Shown in pieces: positions 54,001 through 63,317 of a DNA stretch of 64,000 nucleotides. The stretch comes from Bacillus timonensis (GTDB taxonomy: Bacteria; Bacillota; Bacilli; Bacillales; Bacillaceae_L). Each line of letters starts with the position of its first letter. Position 1 is the stretch's first letter. A model generated the notes under the pieces. It was not told the DNA's origin, ran no database searches, and saw nothing but the letters and a program-made list of their open reading frames with translations. The position numbers and the translations under genes are program-made. The stretch covers positions 1 to 64,000 of the forward strand of contig NZ_SLUB01000011.1 of assembly GCF_004799755.1 (NCBI RefSeq). The letters run 5' to 3'.

Positions 54001-55546
54001 GTTGAGGTGTACTGGATAATACGGCTAAAGGAGCATCATAGCCCATTGAACCAATGGGTTCATACCCATTCAACGCCATCGGCTTTAAAACTTTTTCCCA
54101 TTCTTCATTTGTGTAGCCAAAGATCGCCTGTCTGTGATGAGTTTCCCCGTCTGGTATAACCTCGGCGTGGGGCATTTCATCAGAAATCCTCTCAATAGGT
54201 ACGATGGTTTCTTCTACAAGTTTCTGATAAGGTCGTTGGGAGATAATCAATTGTTTGACTTCTTCATCACCAAGTAAGCGCCCATTTTCTAGGTCGATTA
54301 AAAGCATCTGCCCAGGTTTCAATCGATCTTTACAAATGACTTTTTCCTCTGGAATGTCAACAACCCCTACTTCAGATGAAACACAGATAAAATCATCATC
54401 CGTAACAATAATCCGTGCAGGTCTTAACCCGTTTCGATCAAGACACGCTCCAACTAACTTTCCATCTGTAAAAGCCATTGCTGCCGGTCCATCCCACGGC
54501 TCCATGAAACTGCTATGATACTGATAAAATGCCTTTTTTTGTTCATCCATTACCTTGTTTTTTTCCCACGGTTCTGGAATCATCATCATCATCGCATGTG
54601 GTAATGACCACCCTGATAACACGAGAAATTCCAATGCGTTATCAAACATCGCTGAATCACTACCGTCTGTTTCAATAACAGGAAGCAAGCTTTCTATATC
54701 TTCGATTACGTCCGATTTGAATGCCGCTTCTCTCGCCTTCATCCAATTCACATTTCCGTTAATCGTATTGATTTCACCATTATGCATCATATAACGATTT
54801 GGCTGTGCTCTTTGCCAACTAGGGACGGTATTCGTACTGAAGCGATTATGGACCATCGCCACGGATGATTCGTATAATTCGCTATTTAAATCAACATAGT
54901 AATCTTTCAATTGCTCTGGTAGTAATAAGCCCTTGTAGATAATGGTTCTTGCTGAAAAACTGACAATATAATAGGGATCATCGTTTGCGAACTTCGCACT
55001 TTTAAGCGTCTTTTCTATTTTTCTACGAACCTGATATAATTTTCTTTCAAACCTGATATCTCCTGGTTCGCTATAAGGTGATTTCACAAATAATTGGCGT
55101 ATCACCGGCTGTGTTTCTTTGGCCTGCTGATGTAAATTAACATCATTTGTTGGGACAGTCCTCCAACCGAACAGTTTCAAGCCTTCCGTTTCCATCACGT
55201 TTTCAATGATTTCTTCACAACGTTTTCTTGAATCTTCTCGTTGGGGAAGGAAGAACATTCCAACACCATACTTTCCCGCATCGCTTAGAGATTTTCCCGC
55301 TTTTTCCCACTCTGCTTGAAATAACGTATGAGGAATTTGCGTTAAGATCCCAGCTCCATCCCCTAAACTATTGTCAGCACCGCGTCCTCCCCGGTGATCA
55401 AGCCGTTCAAGTGCCATTAATGCTTGAGCTACAATGGAGTGTGTTTGCTTCCCATTTATATTGGCAAGCATTGCAATTCCACAAGCGTCATGTTCAAATT
55501 GAGGATCATACATCCCTTGTTTATCTAGCGTCCATGTCTGATGCAT
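51059..55546 (-). CDS. gltB: glutamate synthase large subunit GltB
   Basis: A 1495-residue glutamine amidotransferase/synthase. Cys22 in HDACGIAMLA is the mature N-terminal nucleophile after a short propeptide. The synthase domain binds FMN and 3Fe-4S; the cluster loop CIMMRVCHLDTCPVGIATQ is present. The C-terminal beta-helix (GGSAIILGEVGQNFAAGMSGG) is intact. It makes two glutamates from Gln and 2-oxoglutarate. ATG after AAAGGAGG. B. subtilis names it GltA. No gltC regulator gene is adjacent. Confidence 0.96.
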   Translation of the reverse strand: MHQTWTLDKQGMYDPQFEHDACGIAMLANINGKQTHSIVAQALMALERLDHRGGRGADNSLGDGAGILTQIPHTLFQAEWEKAGKSLSDAGKYGVGMFFLPQREDSRKRCEEIIENVMETEGLKLFGWRTVPTNDVNLHQQAKETQPVIRQLFVKSPYSEPGDIRFERKLYQVRRKIEKTLKSAKFANDDPYYIVSFSARTIIYKGLLLPEQLKDYYVDLNSELYESSVAMVHNRFSTNTVPSWQRAQPNRYMMHNGEINTINGNVNWMKAREAAFKSDVIEDIESLLPVIETDGSDSAMFDNALEFLVLSGWSLPHAMMMMIPEPWEKNKVMDEQKKAFYQYHSSFMEPWDGPAAMAFTDGKLVGACLDRNGLRPARIIVTDDDFICVSSEVGVVDIPEEKVICKDRLKPGQMLLIDLENGRLLGDEEVKQLIISQRPYQKLVEETIVPIERISDEMPHAEVIPDGETHHRQAIFGYTNEEWEKVLKPMALNGYEPIGSMGYDAPLAVLSSTPQLLFNYFKQKFAQVTNPPIDAIREEFVTSLEVMLGSSGNLLQPAQMKYKKIRLKTPILLDSEMQKISSLQTKEWQAAIISTLFSIKGNLSETIDQLFQRVDEEVENGSNILILSDRKVTEQLGAIPSLLAVSAVHHHLIQTGKRSKVSLIVESGEPREVHHFATLLGYGANAIYPYLVFESLPLFVEGLSIEDASRNYVKSVTKGIMKILSKMGISTVQSYIGAQIFEALGISHDVIDRYFPNTSSKLSGLTIEDLAKEVRLRHEAAFQSKEAVLETGSDFQWRYGGEPHLFQPKTIHLLQHAVRTGKYEIYKEYSNLLNEEISQQTTLRGLLDFNYKRKPVPIEEVEPIESIFKRFKTGAMSYGSISKEAHEAIAIAMNRIGGRSNSGEGGEDPERFTPMENGDSKCSSIKQVASGRFGVTSHYLVNSEEIQIKMAQGAKPGEGGQLAGHKVTPEVAKTRGSTPGIELISPPPHHDIYSIEDLAQLIYDLKNANPKARINVKLVSESGVGTIAAGVAKAKADVILISGYDGGTGAATRSSIKHAGMPWELGLAEAHQTLKLNGLRHKVTLETDGKMMSGRDVVIAALLGAEEYGFSTLPLVSLGCIMMRVCHLDTCPVGIATQNPLLRKNMIGTADHVVHLMHFFAQEIREYMAQLGFRTLDEMIGQTDFLKPAKTNHWKAQKLDLTPILLNQPNGKKPKERQDHEIDQTLDSKELLPLFLKGLKKGKQIRAVLPIQNINRSVGTLLGSAISTRYGEVGLTEDTIRLHFKGAAGQSFGAFIPKGTTMTLEGDANDYVGKGLSGGKIAIYPSIKSTFLAEQNIIIGNTAFYGATSGKAYIRGKAGERFCVRNSGADVVVEGIGDHGCEYMTGGSAIILGEVGQNFAAGMSGGVAYVLVGEAEEFKQRCNQELVLIESLQNQDEMNFIKGQVKQHSQYTKSTKAVEILKKWDSYASRFVRVIPKEYKRILEKSSQNEYLQYS

Positions 55547-55700
55547 CTCATATCCTCCTTTGCATCTTTGTATATTTTTTAATGTTAAGGCATTATATAA
55601 ATAATGTATTTAGATTTATTAACTGAAGATTTGCACTTTTTGCACAATTATAAATGCATATATTTATAATCACTAAAGTAATCAACGTTCGTATTTACCG
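55547..55700 (-). promoter_or_regulatory. gltB upstream regulatory region
   Basis: On the minus strand TATAAT lies about 55 bases before gltB with no good -35 box, as for an activated promoter. Upstream are a perfect 9-6-9 palindrome, ATTATAAAT and ATTTATAAT (55647-55670), and two TTTGCAC direct repeats 9 bases apart (55630-55646). No GltC box is recognised. The rest of the gap to 55803 shows nothing else. Confidence 0.5.
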
Positions 55701-55803
55701 TTTTTTTCTTGTCTTTTATACTACCACCGCTTCGTTTTTTTATATTTAGATGTTTTGTTGAATCATTTGGATTTTTTGTCGGGAGGGGTTATATTTTTAC
55801 AGA

Positions 55804-55848
55804 AAAATAAGGTTGCTGCTGGATCTTTCACATATCCCGCAGCAACCT
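55804..55848 (-). terminator. terminator of the AraC-family gene
   Basis: AGGTTGCTGC and GCAGCAACCT pair across a 20-base loop; on the minus strand TTATTTTT follows. Confidence 0.82.
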
Positions 55849-55868
55849 ATCCTTGTGTATATTTATTT

Positions 55869-56663
55869 TCAACGTATTTCAGAGGGGTTCTTACCAGTAT
55901 ATTGTTTAAATTGTCTACTAAAAAAGTGTAAATCGTTATAACCAAGGGCATATGCCGTTTCTGTGACTGACATTCCAGTAAAATGGAGTAAATGCTCTGC
56001 ACGTTTAATCCGAGAATAGACAATATACGATTTCACTGTATGACCTATAATTTCTTTAAATTTTTGAGAAAAATAGCGTTGCGATAGGTTCGCACGTTCA
56101 GCTAAACTTTCAATCGTATGCGGTTCACCAGGGTGTTGCTGAATATAATTCGCGATTTCACGAATTATTTCCATTTGGCTATTGCTGGTACTACCCAACT
56201 CTTCTTTTTTATCATGCTCATCTCTTAACAAATGGATCATTAATTGCTTCAAAATTAACTTTCCTTCAATTTCCGCGCCAAATGTATTGACTAAAAACAA
56301 ACGGACATACTGTGTTAACAGTGATTCAAAGCTAATTGTATTTTCAAGAATTCGATGTGAAGAAGGAATCATTCTAGGTGTTTTGATTTCAGCAATATCA
56401 AAATGAATATACGTTAAAACGAGAGGATTTTGGGGATTATGGGTCGCTTCCGTCTCATCACCTGGTCGAAACAAAAAGCAATGACCTTTTCCCACATGAT
56501 AAGACTTGTTGTTTAGTTTGACAGTCCCTTCACCACTCCACACATAAAATAAATCATAATTTGGCATGGGGGTATCTCTTTTTTTCCACTTCCAGTTGGG
56601 TTCACAATGTATAGTGGCTAAAGCAGGTTTTAATAGAAAATCTTCTGGATTCAGATCAAGCAT
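55869..56663 (-). CDS. AraC-family transcriptional regulator
   Basis: About 264 residues: an N-terminal cupin-like sensor (KGHCFLFRPGDETEATH) and a C-terminal AraC helix-turn-helix (IESLAERANLSQRYFSQKFKE and GMSVTETAYALGYNDLHFFSRQ, split by reading). The ATG at 56663 follows AAGGAGGG by six bases; the upstream TTG at 56723 has no site. Such sensors often bind sugars. It lies upstream of gltB but has its own terminator; whether it controls gltB is unknown. Confidence 0.83.
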   Translation of the reverse strand: MLDLNPEDFLLKPALATIHCEPNWKWKKRDTPMPNYDLFYVWSGEGTVKLNNKSYHVGKGHCFLFRPGDETEATHNPQNPLVLTYIHFDIAEIKTPRMIPSSHRILENTISFESLLTQYVRLFLVNTFGAEIEGKLILKQLMIHLLRDEHDKKEELGSTSNSQMEIIREIANYIQQHPGEPHTIESLAERANLSQRYFSQKFKEIIGHTVKSYIVYSRIKRAEHLLHFTGMSVTETAYALGYNDLHFFSRQFKQYTGKNPSEIR

Positions 56664-56795
56664 CCAATTCCCTCCTTCCATAGATGGGAAACCTACTTTA
56701 TATTTTAATTGTTTATTGTCCAATGTAGCAATCAGTCTGCATTAGAATGGGAAAAATTTTTAGCACGTTTCAATTATGGAAAAACATCAAAATTG

Positions 56796-56822
56796 AAAAA
56801 AGGAAGCTCTAGGCTCCCTTTT
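56796..56822 (-). terminator. terminator of purA
   Basis: GGGAGC and GCTTCC arms (with a CTAGA centre) on the minus strand, followed by six T. Confidence 0.75.
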
Positions 56823-56826
56823 CTGA

Positions 56827-58119
56827 TTAGCTTTGACGCCATGGGCTTCGGACGACATTTGTCTGATTTCTATCTGGCCCAACAGAGAAGATCGACAATG
56901 GGATGCCTGTTAACTGAGAAACTCTTTCGACATAATGTCTTGCGTTCTCTGGAAGTTCATCAAGTGATTTGCAGGCAGTAATATCTTCTGTCCAACCCGG
57001 AAGTTCTTCGTATACTGGCTCGCATTGAGCTAATATTTTTAAGCTTGCCGGAAATTCCTCCATCACTTTCCCCTTATAACGATAAGCAACACAAATTTTC
57101 AGCGAATCAATTCCTGTTAACACGTCGATTGAGTTCAATGATAAATCGGTTAAGCCACTTACACGACGGGCATGGCGGACGACAACACTGTCAAACCACC
57201 CAACTCGTCGTGGTCTCCCTGTCGTTGTTCCGTACTCACGACCGACTTCCCGAATTTGATTGCCAATTTCATTATCAAGCTCGGTAGGGAATGGACCGTC
57301 ACCCACCCTTGTTGTGTATGCTTTACATACCCCAACAACATGAGTAATCTTACTTGGTCCAACACCTGAGCCAATTGTTACCCCACCTGCAACTGGATTA
57401 GAAGATGTAACAAACGGATAGGTTCCTTGGTCAATATCAAGCATGACTCCTTGTGCTCCTTCAAAGAGGACACGACGACCGTCATCTAAAGCATCATTCA
57501 AGACAACAGATGTATCGCTAACATATTTTGCAATCGTTTGGCCGTAATCATAATATTCGTCAAGAATATCCTCAAGTTTAAACCCCTCGGTTTCATATAG
57601 CCGGTCAAACAACCGGTTTTTCTCTTCCAGGTTACGTATTAATTTTTCTTCAAATACTTCGCGGTCCAGTAAATCAGCAATCCTAATTCCAACACGAGCC
57701 GCTTTGTCCATATATGCCGGTCCGATGCCTTTTTTCGTCGTGCCAATTTTATTTACACCTTTTCTAGCCTCTTCCAATTCATCTAATTTTAAATGATAAG
57801 GCAAGATAACATGGGCGCGATTAGAGATCCTCAAGTTATCGAGAGTCACCCCTTTGTCATGAAGGTAATTCATCTCCGTCACGAGTGCCTTCGGATCGAC
57901 GACCATTCCGTTGCCAATGACACAGATTTTATCCTTATAAAAGATCCCGGATGGAATCAAATGCAGCTTATAGGTTTCACCGCTAAATTTAATGGTATGG
58001 CCCGCATTGTTTCCACCTTGATAACGTGCAACTACTTCGGCATTTTCTGATAAAAAGTCCGTAATTTTTCCTTTTCCTTCGTCTCCCCATTGAGATCCTA
58101 CTACGACAACTGATGACAT
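56827..58119 (-). CDS. purA: adenylosuccinate synthetase PurA
   Basis: A 430-residue GTP-dependent enzyme joining IMP and aspartate, the first step to AMP. Motifs: [46 protein letters not shown] and [16 protein letters not shown] after GGAGGTG. Monocistronic, with PurBoxes upstream. Confidence 0.96.
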   Translation of the reverse strand: MSSVVVVGSQWGDEGKGKITDFLSENAEVVARYQGGNNAGHTIKFSGETYKLHLIPSGIFYKDKICVIGNGMVVDPKALVTEMNYLHDKGVTLDNLRISNRAHVILPYHLKLDELEEARKGVNKIGTTKKGIGPAYMDKAARVGIRIADLLDREVFEEKLIRNLEEKNRLFDRLYETEGFKLEDILDEYYDYGQTIAKYVSDTSVVLNDALDDGRRVLFEGAQGVMLDIDQGTYPFVTSSNPVAGGVTIGSGVGPSKITHVVGVCKAYTTRVGDGPFPTELDNEIGNQIREVGREYGTTTGRPRRVGWFDSVVVRHARRVSGLTDLSLNSIDVLTGIDSLKICVAYRYKGKVMEEFPASLKILAQCEPVYEELPGWTEDITACKSLDELPENARHYVERVSQLTGIPLSIFSVGPDRNQTNVVRSPWRQS

Positions 58120-58170
58120 TTCTCTAACGCACCTCCATTAGGTTCATAAGCATTTTTCTTTTAGGGGTTC

Positions 58171-58249
58171 ATTTTATCAATAAAATCGAGGGTAAGTCAA
58201 TAAAAACACGAACGTTAAATTTGGATTTTATTAGTATGTTCGTGTTTGT
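58171..58249 (-). promoter_or_regulatory. purA promoter and PurBox pair
   Basis: Minus-strand TTGACT (58195-58200) and TAAAAT (58171-58176), 18 bp apart. Just upstream lie two inverted PurBox-like sites with CGAAC cores (58208-58212 and the complement at 58238-58242), spaced as PurR boxes are. The same arms, AAACACGAAC and GTTCGTGTTT, can fold into a hairpin with a T run and may also end the ars transcript from upstream. Confidence 0.78.
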
Positions 58250-58255
58250 TCATTT

Positions 58256-58504
<249 letters not shown>

Positions 58505-58927
58505 TCATTCCCCAGTTTCGGCAAAGCGTTTGATTCTTTCACCAATTTCATCACGGACCCTCTGGAAAACAGCCCATTTTTCATCTTCCGTTCCTACTGC
58601 TTTTGCAGGGTCATCAAATCCCCAGTGTTCTCGTTTAACCTTAGACGGTGTAACAGGACATTTATCTTTGGCATCCCCACAAAGGGTAACTGCTAATTCT
58701 GCGTTATTTAGTATTTCAGGATCGATGATATCGGAAGTTTGGTTTGATATATCAATCCCAACTTCCTGCATGGCTTTAACTGCATTCGGGTTGAGTCCAT
58801 GTGCTTCAATCCCAGCACTTTTTACTTCCCATTCATCTTGATTTACGTATTTTTTTGCCCAGCCCTCTGCCATTTGACTTCGACAGGAATTCCCAGTACA
58901 TAGAAAGTAAATCGTTTTTTTTTCCAT
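58505..58927 (-). CDS. arsC: arsenate reductase, thioredoxin-coupled ArsC
   Basis: A 140-residue low-molecular-weight-phosphatase-fold reductase. The active P-loop is CTGNSCRS with Cys10 and Cys15, and the cascade cysteines are Cys83 and Cys90 ([11 protein letters not shown]). It reduces arsenate to arsenite, which ArsB exports. ATG after AAAGGAG. Last gene of the ars operon. Confidence 0.95.
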   Translation of the reverse strand: MEKKTIYFLCTGNSCRSQMAEGWAKKYVNQDEWEVKSAGIEAHGLNPNAVKAMQEVGIDISNQTSDIIDPEILNNAELAVTLCGDAKDKCPVTPSKVKREHWGFDDPAKAVGTEDEKWAVFQRVRDEIGERIKRFAETGE

Positions 58928-58940
58928 AATTCATACTCCT

Positions 58941-60239
58941 TTAGAAAAATAATAGTGAAATATAGAGCCCAATTAAGGTTATAAATAGAATAGGTATCGT
59001 TAAGACAATCCCTGTTTTAAAATACGTTCCCCACGATATTTTTACCCCTTTTTGGGATAAAACGTGAAGCCATACTAAAGTGGCAAGTGAACCAATTGGA
59101 GTGATTTTAGGACCTAAATCCGATCCAATCACATTTGCATAGACTAGCCCTTCTCGGATTAATCCTGAGGTGTTCGTTTCTGCAATGGCTAAAGCATCAA
59201 CCATAACGGTTGGCATATTATTCATAACCGCAGATAATAGTGCTGCGATAAAGCCCATTGAAACAGTAGCCACAAACAATCCTTCCTCCGCCACATTTTG
59301 AACCATACCTGCTAAGACAGAAGTAAGTCCCGCATTTCCTAATCCATAAACAACTACATACATGCCAATCGAGAAAAATACAATATTCCAAGGGGCTCCT
59401 TTAATTGCTGCCTTCGTATCAACTGCTTTACTTCTTCTAGCCATAAGAATAAAAAGGATGGCGATCATTCCCGCTACGATGGAAACAGGAACATTTATGA
59501 ATTCGCTAGTAAAGTAACCAATGAGTAATACCGCAAGAACAAACCATGAGAGACGGAACAATTTTGGGTCTTTAATGGCCTCTTCTGGCTTCCTCAATTT
59601 AGATAGGTCGTATGTTTTAGGTATACTTTTTCTGAAGTAAATAAGCAGAACTGCAATCGTTGCAACTAGTGAAAAAATGTTAGGAATAATCATTCTCGTA
59701 GCATATTCAAGAAAACCGATTCCAAAGAAATCTGCAGATACGATATTCACCAGGTTACTTACGATAAATGGTAGTGAAGTCGTATCAGCAATAAAGCCAC
59801 TAGCCATAATAAATGGAAACACCATTTTTTCTTTAAAGTTCAAATTCCGAACCATCGCCAGGACAATAGGTGTTAATATCAATGCAGCTCCGTCATTAGC
59901 GAATAGAGCGGCAACGATAGCACCTAAAATGCTGACATAGATAAACATCCTAATTCCATTTCCCTGTGCAATCCTCGCCATATGTAGTGCCGCCCACTCA
60001 AACAAACCAATCTGATCCAATATCAGTGAAATGAGGATAATGGCAACAAATGATAATGTTGCGTTCCAAGTAATGTCTATTACTTCCATGACATCACTAA
60101 ATCCGACAACCCCTACTAAGAGAGCAATGATGGCTCCACCACACGCAGACCAACCAATATTTAAGCCTTTAGGCTGCCAAATAACTAAAATTAATGTTGC
60201 AATAAAAATGATAAGTGCTAAAACCAATGTTGTTGACAA
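58941..60239 (-). CDS. arsB: arsenite efflux pump ArsB
   Basis: About 432 residues with 11-12 spans, ArsB/NhaD superfamily ([31 protein letters not shown]). It expels arsenite and antimonite. The likely start is the TTG at 60239, eight bases after GGAGG; the open frame to 60254 contains the ribosome site itself. It lies between arsI and arsC as in the B. subtilis skin element. Confidence 0.93.
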   Translation of the reverse strand: MSTTLVLALIIFIATLILVIWQPKGLNIGWSACGGAIIALLVGVVGFSDVMEVIDITWNATLSFVAIILISLILDQIGLFEWAALHMARIAQGNGIRMFIYVSILGAIVAALFANDGAALILTPIVLAMVRNLNFKEKMVFPFIMASGFIADTTSLPFIVSNLVNIVSADFFGIGFLEYATRMIIPNIFSLVATIAVLLIYFRKSIPKTYDLSKLRKPEEAIKDPKLFRLSWFVLAVLLIGYFTSEFINVPVSIVAGMIAILFILMARRSKAVDTKAAIKGAPWNIVFFSIGMYVVVYGLGNAGLTSVLAGMVQNVAEEGLFVATVSMGFIAALLSAVMNNMPTVMVDALAIAETNTSGLIREGLVYANVIGSDLGPKITPIGSLATLVWLHVLSQKGVKISWGTYFKTGIVLTIPILFITLIGLYISLLFF

Positions 60240-60282
60240 CAGTTGAACCTCCAATTAATAGAATGAAAATCTTGGATGTAAA

Positions 60283-60699
60283 TTATATTTTTTGACTAAC
60301 ACAACAAGTATCTCCTTCAACTTGTTTCGTGTCACTATCTTCTTTTGTATAAAAGAACTCCCACTCATTCCCATCTGGGTCTGTAACCCAAAACTTATCT
60401 TGAAGAGCATAGCAACACGTTGTATTCATTTCCTCACGAGCAAAGAACCCCTCTTTTTCTAATCTTTCTTTATGAAAAATGACTTCTTCAGCGTTATGAA
60501 CTTGGAACCCAAAATGATTAACTTGATTACCTTTTACTTCATTCTTCACGTTTAACGTGAAATTCAATCTTGTCTCTTCTACTAGGAATTTAGCGTAATC
60601 ATTTTTCGTTTTAACAGGCATGACCCCAAACACCTTTGTATAAAAATCAATCGACTTTTCCAAATCCGTTACATTAATCCCCACGTGAACATATTCCAT
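60283..60699 (-). CDS. arsI: VOC-family C-As lyase ArsI-like (YqcK/CadI type)
   Basis: A 138-residue VOC protein. The vicinal cysteine pair in NTTCCYALQDKFW near residue 94 is the arsenic-binding signature of ArsI, which cleaves methyl groups from organoarsenicals using Fe(II). The C-terminus holds a second Cys pair, DTCCVSQ. Metal ligands His and Glu (HVGIN, NHFGFQV, EWEFF) are present. B. subtilis YqcK is in the same place of its ars operon. ATG at 60699 after GGGAGGG. Confidence 0.86.
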   Translation of the reverse strand: MEYVHVGINVTDLEKSIDFYTKVFGVMPVKTKNDYAKFLVEETRLNFTLNVKNEVKGNQVNHFGFQVHNAEEVIFHKERLEKEGFFAREEMNTTCCYALQDKFWVTDPDGNEWEFFYTKEDSDTKQVEGDTCCVSQKI

Positions 60700-60762
60700 A
60701 TATAAATGCCCTCCCAACTATTATTGTCTTAAATCAAAAAAAGTTGATTTATAGGTTAAAAA

Positions 60763-61089
60763 TTAACAACAGCTGTTATGTGCTGCTTTATTGCCCGTTT
60801 TTCTAAAAATACAACAAAGTTCTTCAGAGAGTAAGCCGTTTACTTCATTCTCATTTAGATCGTAATAACTCCATGTTCCTTTTGTTTGTTTAACAATTAA
60901 ATTTGCATCTAATAAGATTTTAAGATGGTACGAAAGCTTTGATTGTGAAATACCAAAGGATTCCGTTAAATCGCACACACATGTTTGACCCCTTTGACAA
61001 AGCTCAAATAAGATTTCTATCCTCTTTTGATCAGCGAGAGCTTTAAACTTTTTTTCATATTGTTGGAATATTGGTTTTACCGCTTCCAT
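60763..61089 (-). CDS. arsR: arsenic-responsive repressor ArsR
   Basis: A 108-residue SmtB/ArsR winged-helix repressor. The metalloid site CVCDLTES follows the classic ELCVCDL pattern; extra cysteines near the C-terminus (LCCIF, NSCC) may add binding. The ATG at 61089 follows GAAGGGAGG by six bases. It should repress the whole operon and release on arsenite. Confidence 0.92.
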   Translation of the reverse strand: MEAVKPIFQQYEKKFKALADQKRIEILFELCQRGQTCVCDLTESFGISQSKLSYHLKILLDANLIVKQTKGTWSYYDLNENEVNGLLSEELCCIFRKTGNKAAHNSCC

Positions 61090-61104
61090 GGATATCCTCC
61101 CTTC

Positions 61105-61177
61105 ATCAAATTTTTTTGATATTTGAATCATATTTTAATTAATGATTAAACGCAACTGATAAATCAAAAAATGATTT
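61105..61177 (-). promoter_or_regulatory. ars promoter with ArsR operators
   Basis: Minus-strand TTGCGT (61150-61155) and TATGAT (61127-61132), 17 bp apart. Inverted repeats ATCAAA-4-TTTGAT (61105-61120) and AAATCA-5-TGATTT (61161-61177) flank it, the arrangement of ArsR boxes. Confidence 0.75.
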
Positions 61178-61207
61178 ACCAAAAACACATATTGCAAAGA
61201 TTTGATT

Positions 61208-61256
61208 GAAAAACCCGAAGGTTCTACCAGAAATGTACTGGTAAACCTTCGGGTTG
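61208..61256 (-). terminator. terminator of the mhq-type operon
   Basis: AACCCGAAGGTT with a CCAG/CTGG inner stem pairs to AACCTTCGGGTT; on the minus strand TTTTTC follows. Confidence 0.9.
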
Positions 61257-61285
61257 AGAAGAGTATATCTTTTTTAAAGCCTTCA

Positions 61286-61711
61286 TTAAGCGGCTCTTTT
61301 CATCTCATTTGCATTTTCGTTGAATAGCAAACGACTTATTGATAGTAGCTTACTACCATTAATTGCAAGATAAACAGCAATTGCTAAAAATGCTAAGTCT
61401 AATTCATATCCTGCCATTTGGCCATTCCCTAGTAAGCCAACTGGAAGTTTAGCTGTAATGGTTGCTCCGACCATTAATAGAGCAAATAAAATAGATACAA
61501 GTCTAGTAGCAAATCCAATGATAAGCGCTATGCCCCCAATTACTTCAAGTAAAGCGACAACATATGCCATAAATCCAGGTATATTAATACTCTCAAACCA
61601 TCCAACAGTATTTTCAATTCCTCCTTGGAATTTAACTACCCCATGTATTAGAAAGAGTATTCCCAATGTAATTCGTAAAATAAGTGCTCCAATTTCGTTT
61701 TTTTGTACCAT
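61286..61711 (-). CDS. DoxX-family membrane protein (MhqP-like)
   Basis: A 141-residue four-span DoxX protein (ILRITLGILFLIHGVVKFQGG at the start; TAKLPVGLLGNGQMAGYELDLAFL). B. subtilis MhqP (YdfP) is of this type, in an operon for hydroquinone resistance. ATG at 61711 after GGAGGA. Last gene in the cluster. Confidence 0.83.
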   Translation of the reverse strand: MVQKNEIGALILRITLGILFLIHGVVKFQGGIENTVGWFESINIPGFMAYVVALLEVIGGIALIIGFATRLVSILFALLMVGATITAKLPVGLLGNGQMAGYELDLAFLAIAVYLAINGSKLLSISRLLFNENANEMKRAA

Positions 61712-61739
61712 TCTTTCTTCCTCCATTAATCTATTTTAG

Positions 61740-62342
61740 TTATAAACTTTTATACCATTGTGCAGCAGCTTCAACTTCTGTCGCTGTCAACTGATGGCCT
61801 CTATCTTCCCAATGGATTTCTACATTTGCATTTGCCTTTTCTAATAGAGACTGCAACTCAGCCGATTCCATCGGAGAGCAAATTGGATCATTTGTTCCAG
61901 CAGCAATAAACACGGACTTCCCTGTTAAATCAGGAAGATCAATGCCTTTTCGAGGAACCATTGGGTGATGAAGAATCGCCCCTTTTATTGCATCTTGATA
62001 GTGAAACAAAAGACTCGCTGCTATATTTGCTCCATTTGAATATCCAATTGCTAATATGTTATTTCGATCAAATTCATATTTCATTGCAGCTTCATCAAGA
62101 AACTCATTCAATTCTTTTGTTCTGAAAATAAGGTCTTTTATATCAAAAACACCCTCTGCTAATCTTCTGAAGAATCGAGGCATGCCATTTTCCAAGACAT
62201 TTCCACGGACACTTAATACGGATGCCTCATCATCTATTCTTCCTGCAAGAGGTAACAAATCTAATTCGTTCCCTCCCGTACCGTGAAGTAATAACAATGT
62301 AGGTTTTTCAGGATTTTTACCCTTGTTAAATATGTGTTTCAT
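61740..62342 (-). CDS. alpha/beta hydrolase, MhqD-like carboxylesterase
   Basis: A 200-residue esterase/phospholipase family hydrolase. HGTGGNE forms the oxyanion loop, the nucleophile is Ser in GYSNGAN near residue 107, Asp in TNDPI, and His in RGHQL. Close in size and layout to B. subtilis MhqD (YodD). Its ATG overlaps the stop of the dioxygenase gene (TAATG), so translation is coupled. Confidence 0.85.
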   Translation of the reverse strand: MKHIFNKGKNPEKPTLLLLHGTGGNELDLLPLAGRIDDEASVLSVRGNVLENGMPRFFRRLAEGVFDIKDLIFRTKELNEFLDEAAMKYEFDRNNILAIGYSNGANIAASLLFHYQDAIKGAILHHPMVPRKGIDLPDLTGKSVFIAAGTNDPICSPMESAELQSLLEKANANVEIHWEDRGHQLTATEVEAAAQWYKSL

Positions 62343-63285
62343 TATTTGTCTCCTTCCAATACGCGAACCTTAACAGCTGGTAAGCTTGCTTCTAATTCTT
62401 CTCGTTTTGACTCAAACCATGTAGGAAGCATAAGTTTTTCACCCAGTTCAACAATTGACTCATCTACCGAAAAACCCGGTGGGTCAGTTGCTATTTCAAA
62501 AAGAATGCCGCCTTCTTCGTGAAAATAAACAGCTTTGAAATACTGTCGATCCCGTATTTCTGTTGGATAATAGCCTTTTTCTTGAAGGAGTTTTCTCCAT
62601 TGGAGAAGATCCTCTTCATCCTTTGCTCTCCATGCGATATGGTGAACCGTTCCTGCTCCCATAAGGCCTCTAACTGAAGGGGTTAACTTAATATCTATCA
62701 CGTTTCCATGTAAGCCAACGGACCTGAATCGCAGAAAACCCTCTTCATCACCAATACATGTTAGACCTAATACATTCTCAAGTACATCAGCCGTTTTATT
62801 AGGTTGTGCGGAAAGTAAAGTTGCTCCAGCAAAACCTTTTATTGCATTCTCGGCTTTTATCCCGCCAAAACTCCAATTATTAGTTGGTCCTTCTTTTCTT
62901 TCGATTAGTTCAAGTTCAAGACCGTCTGGATCTTTAAAAGTTACATATCTTTCTCCAAAGCGGATGGATGACATGAACTCAATACTGAACTTACTCAAGC
63001 GATTCTTCCAAAAATCTAAAGAACCGAGTGGTATAGAGTAGCTCGTTACCCCAACTTGTCCCATACCAATACGACCCTTTAACTGTTTGGGCCATGGAAA
63101 AAAGGTAATAACAGTTCCCGGATCTCCAGTTTCATTTCCAAAGTACAGATGATACACCTCTGGTCGATCAAAATTTATGGTTTTTTAACAAGTCTAAGTC
63201 CTAGTACACCTGCATAAAAATCAATATTCCTTTGGGCATCGTTAACCATTGCTGTTATATGATGGATACCAGATGTTTTTTGCAT
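62342..63285 (-). pseudogene. ring-cleaving dioxygenase MhqO/MhqA-like, frameshifted
   Basis: A VOC-family hydroquinone dioxygenase of about 314 residues if intact. The start (MQKTSGIHHITAMVNDAQRN) at 63285 follows GGAGAGA, and reads to LRLVKKP then stops. One base more in the A run (T run at 63181-63186 on the plus strand) would read on as KKTINFDRPEVYHLYFG and join the long frame that ends at 62342. So there is one deletion in a homopolymer. From 63157 a shorter frame is open but lacks the first metal ligand His. Function lost if real. Confidence 0.85.
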
Positions 63286-63317
63286 CTCATTCTCTCCATT
63301 CATTCAAAATATGCTCA

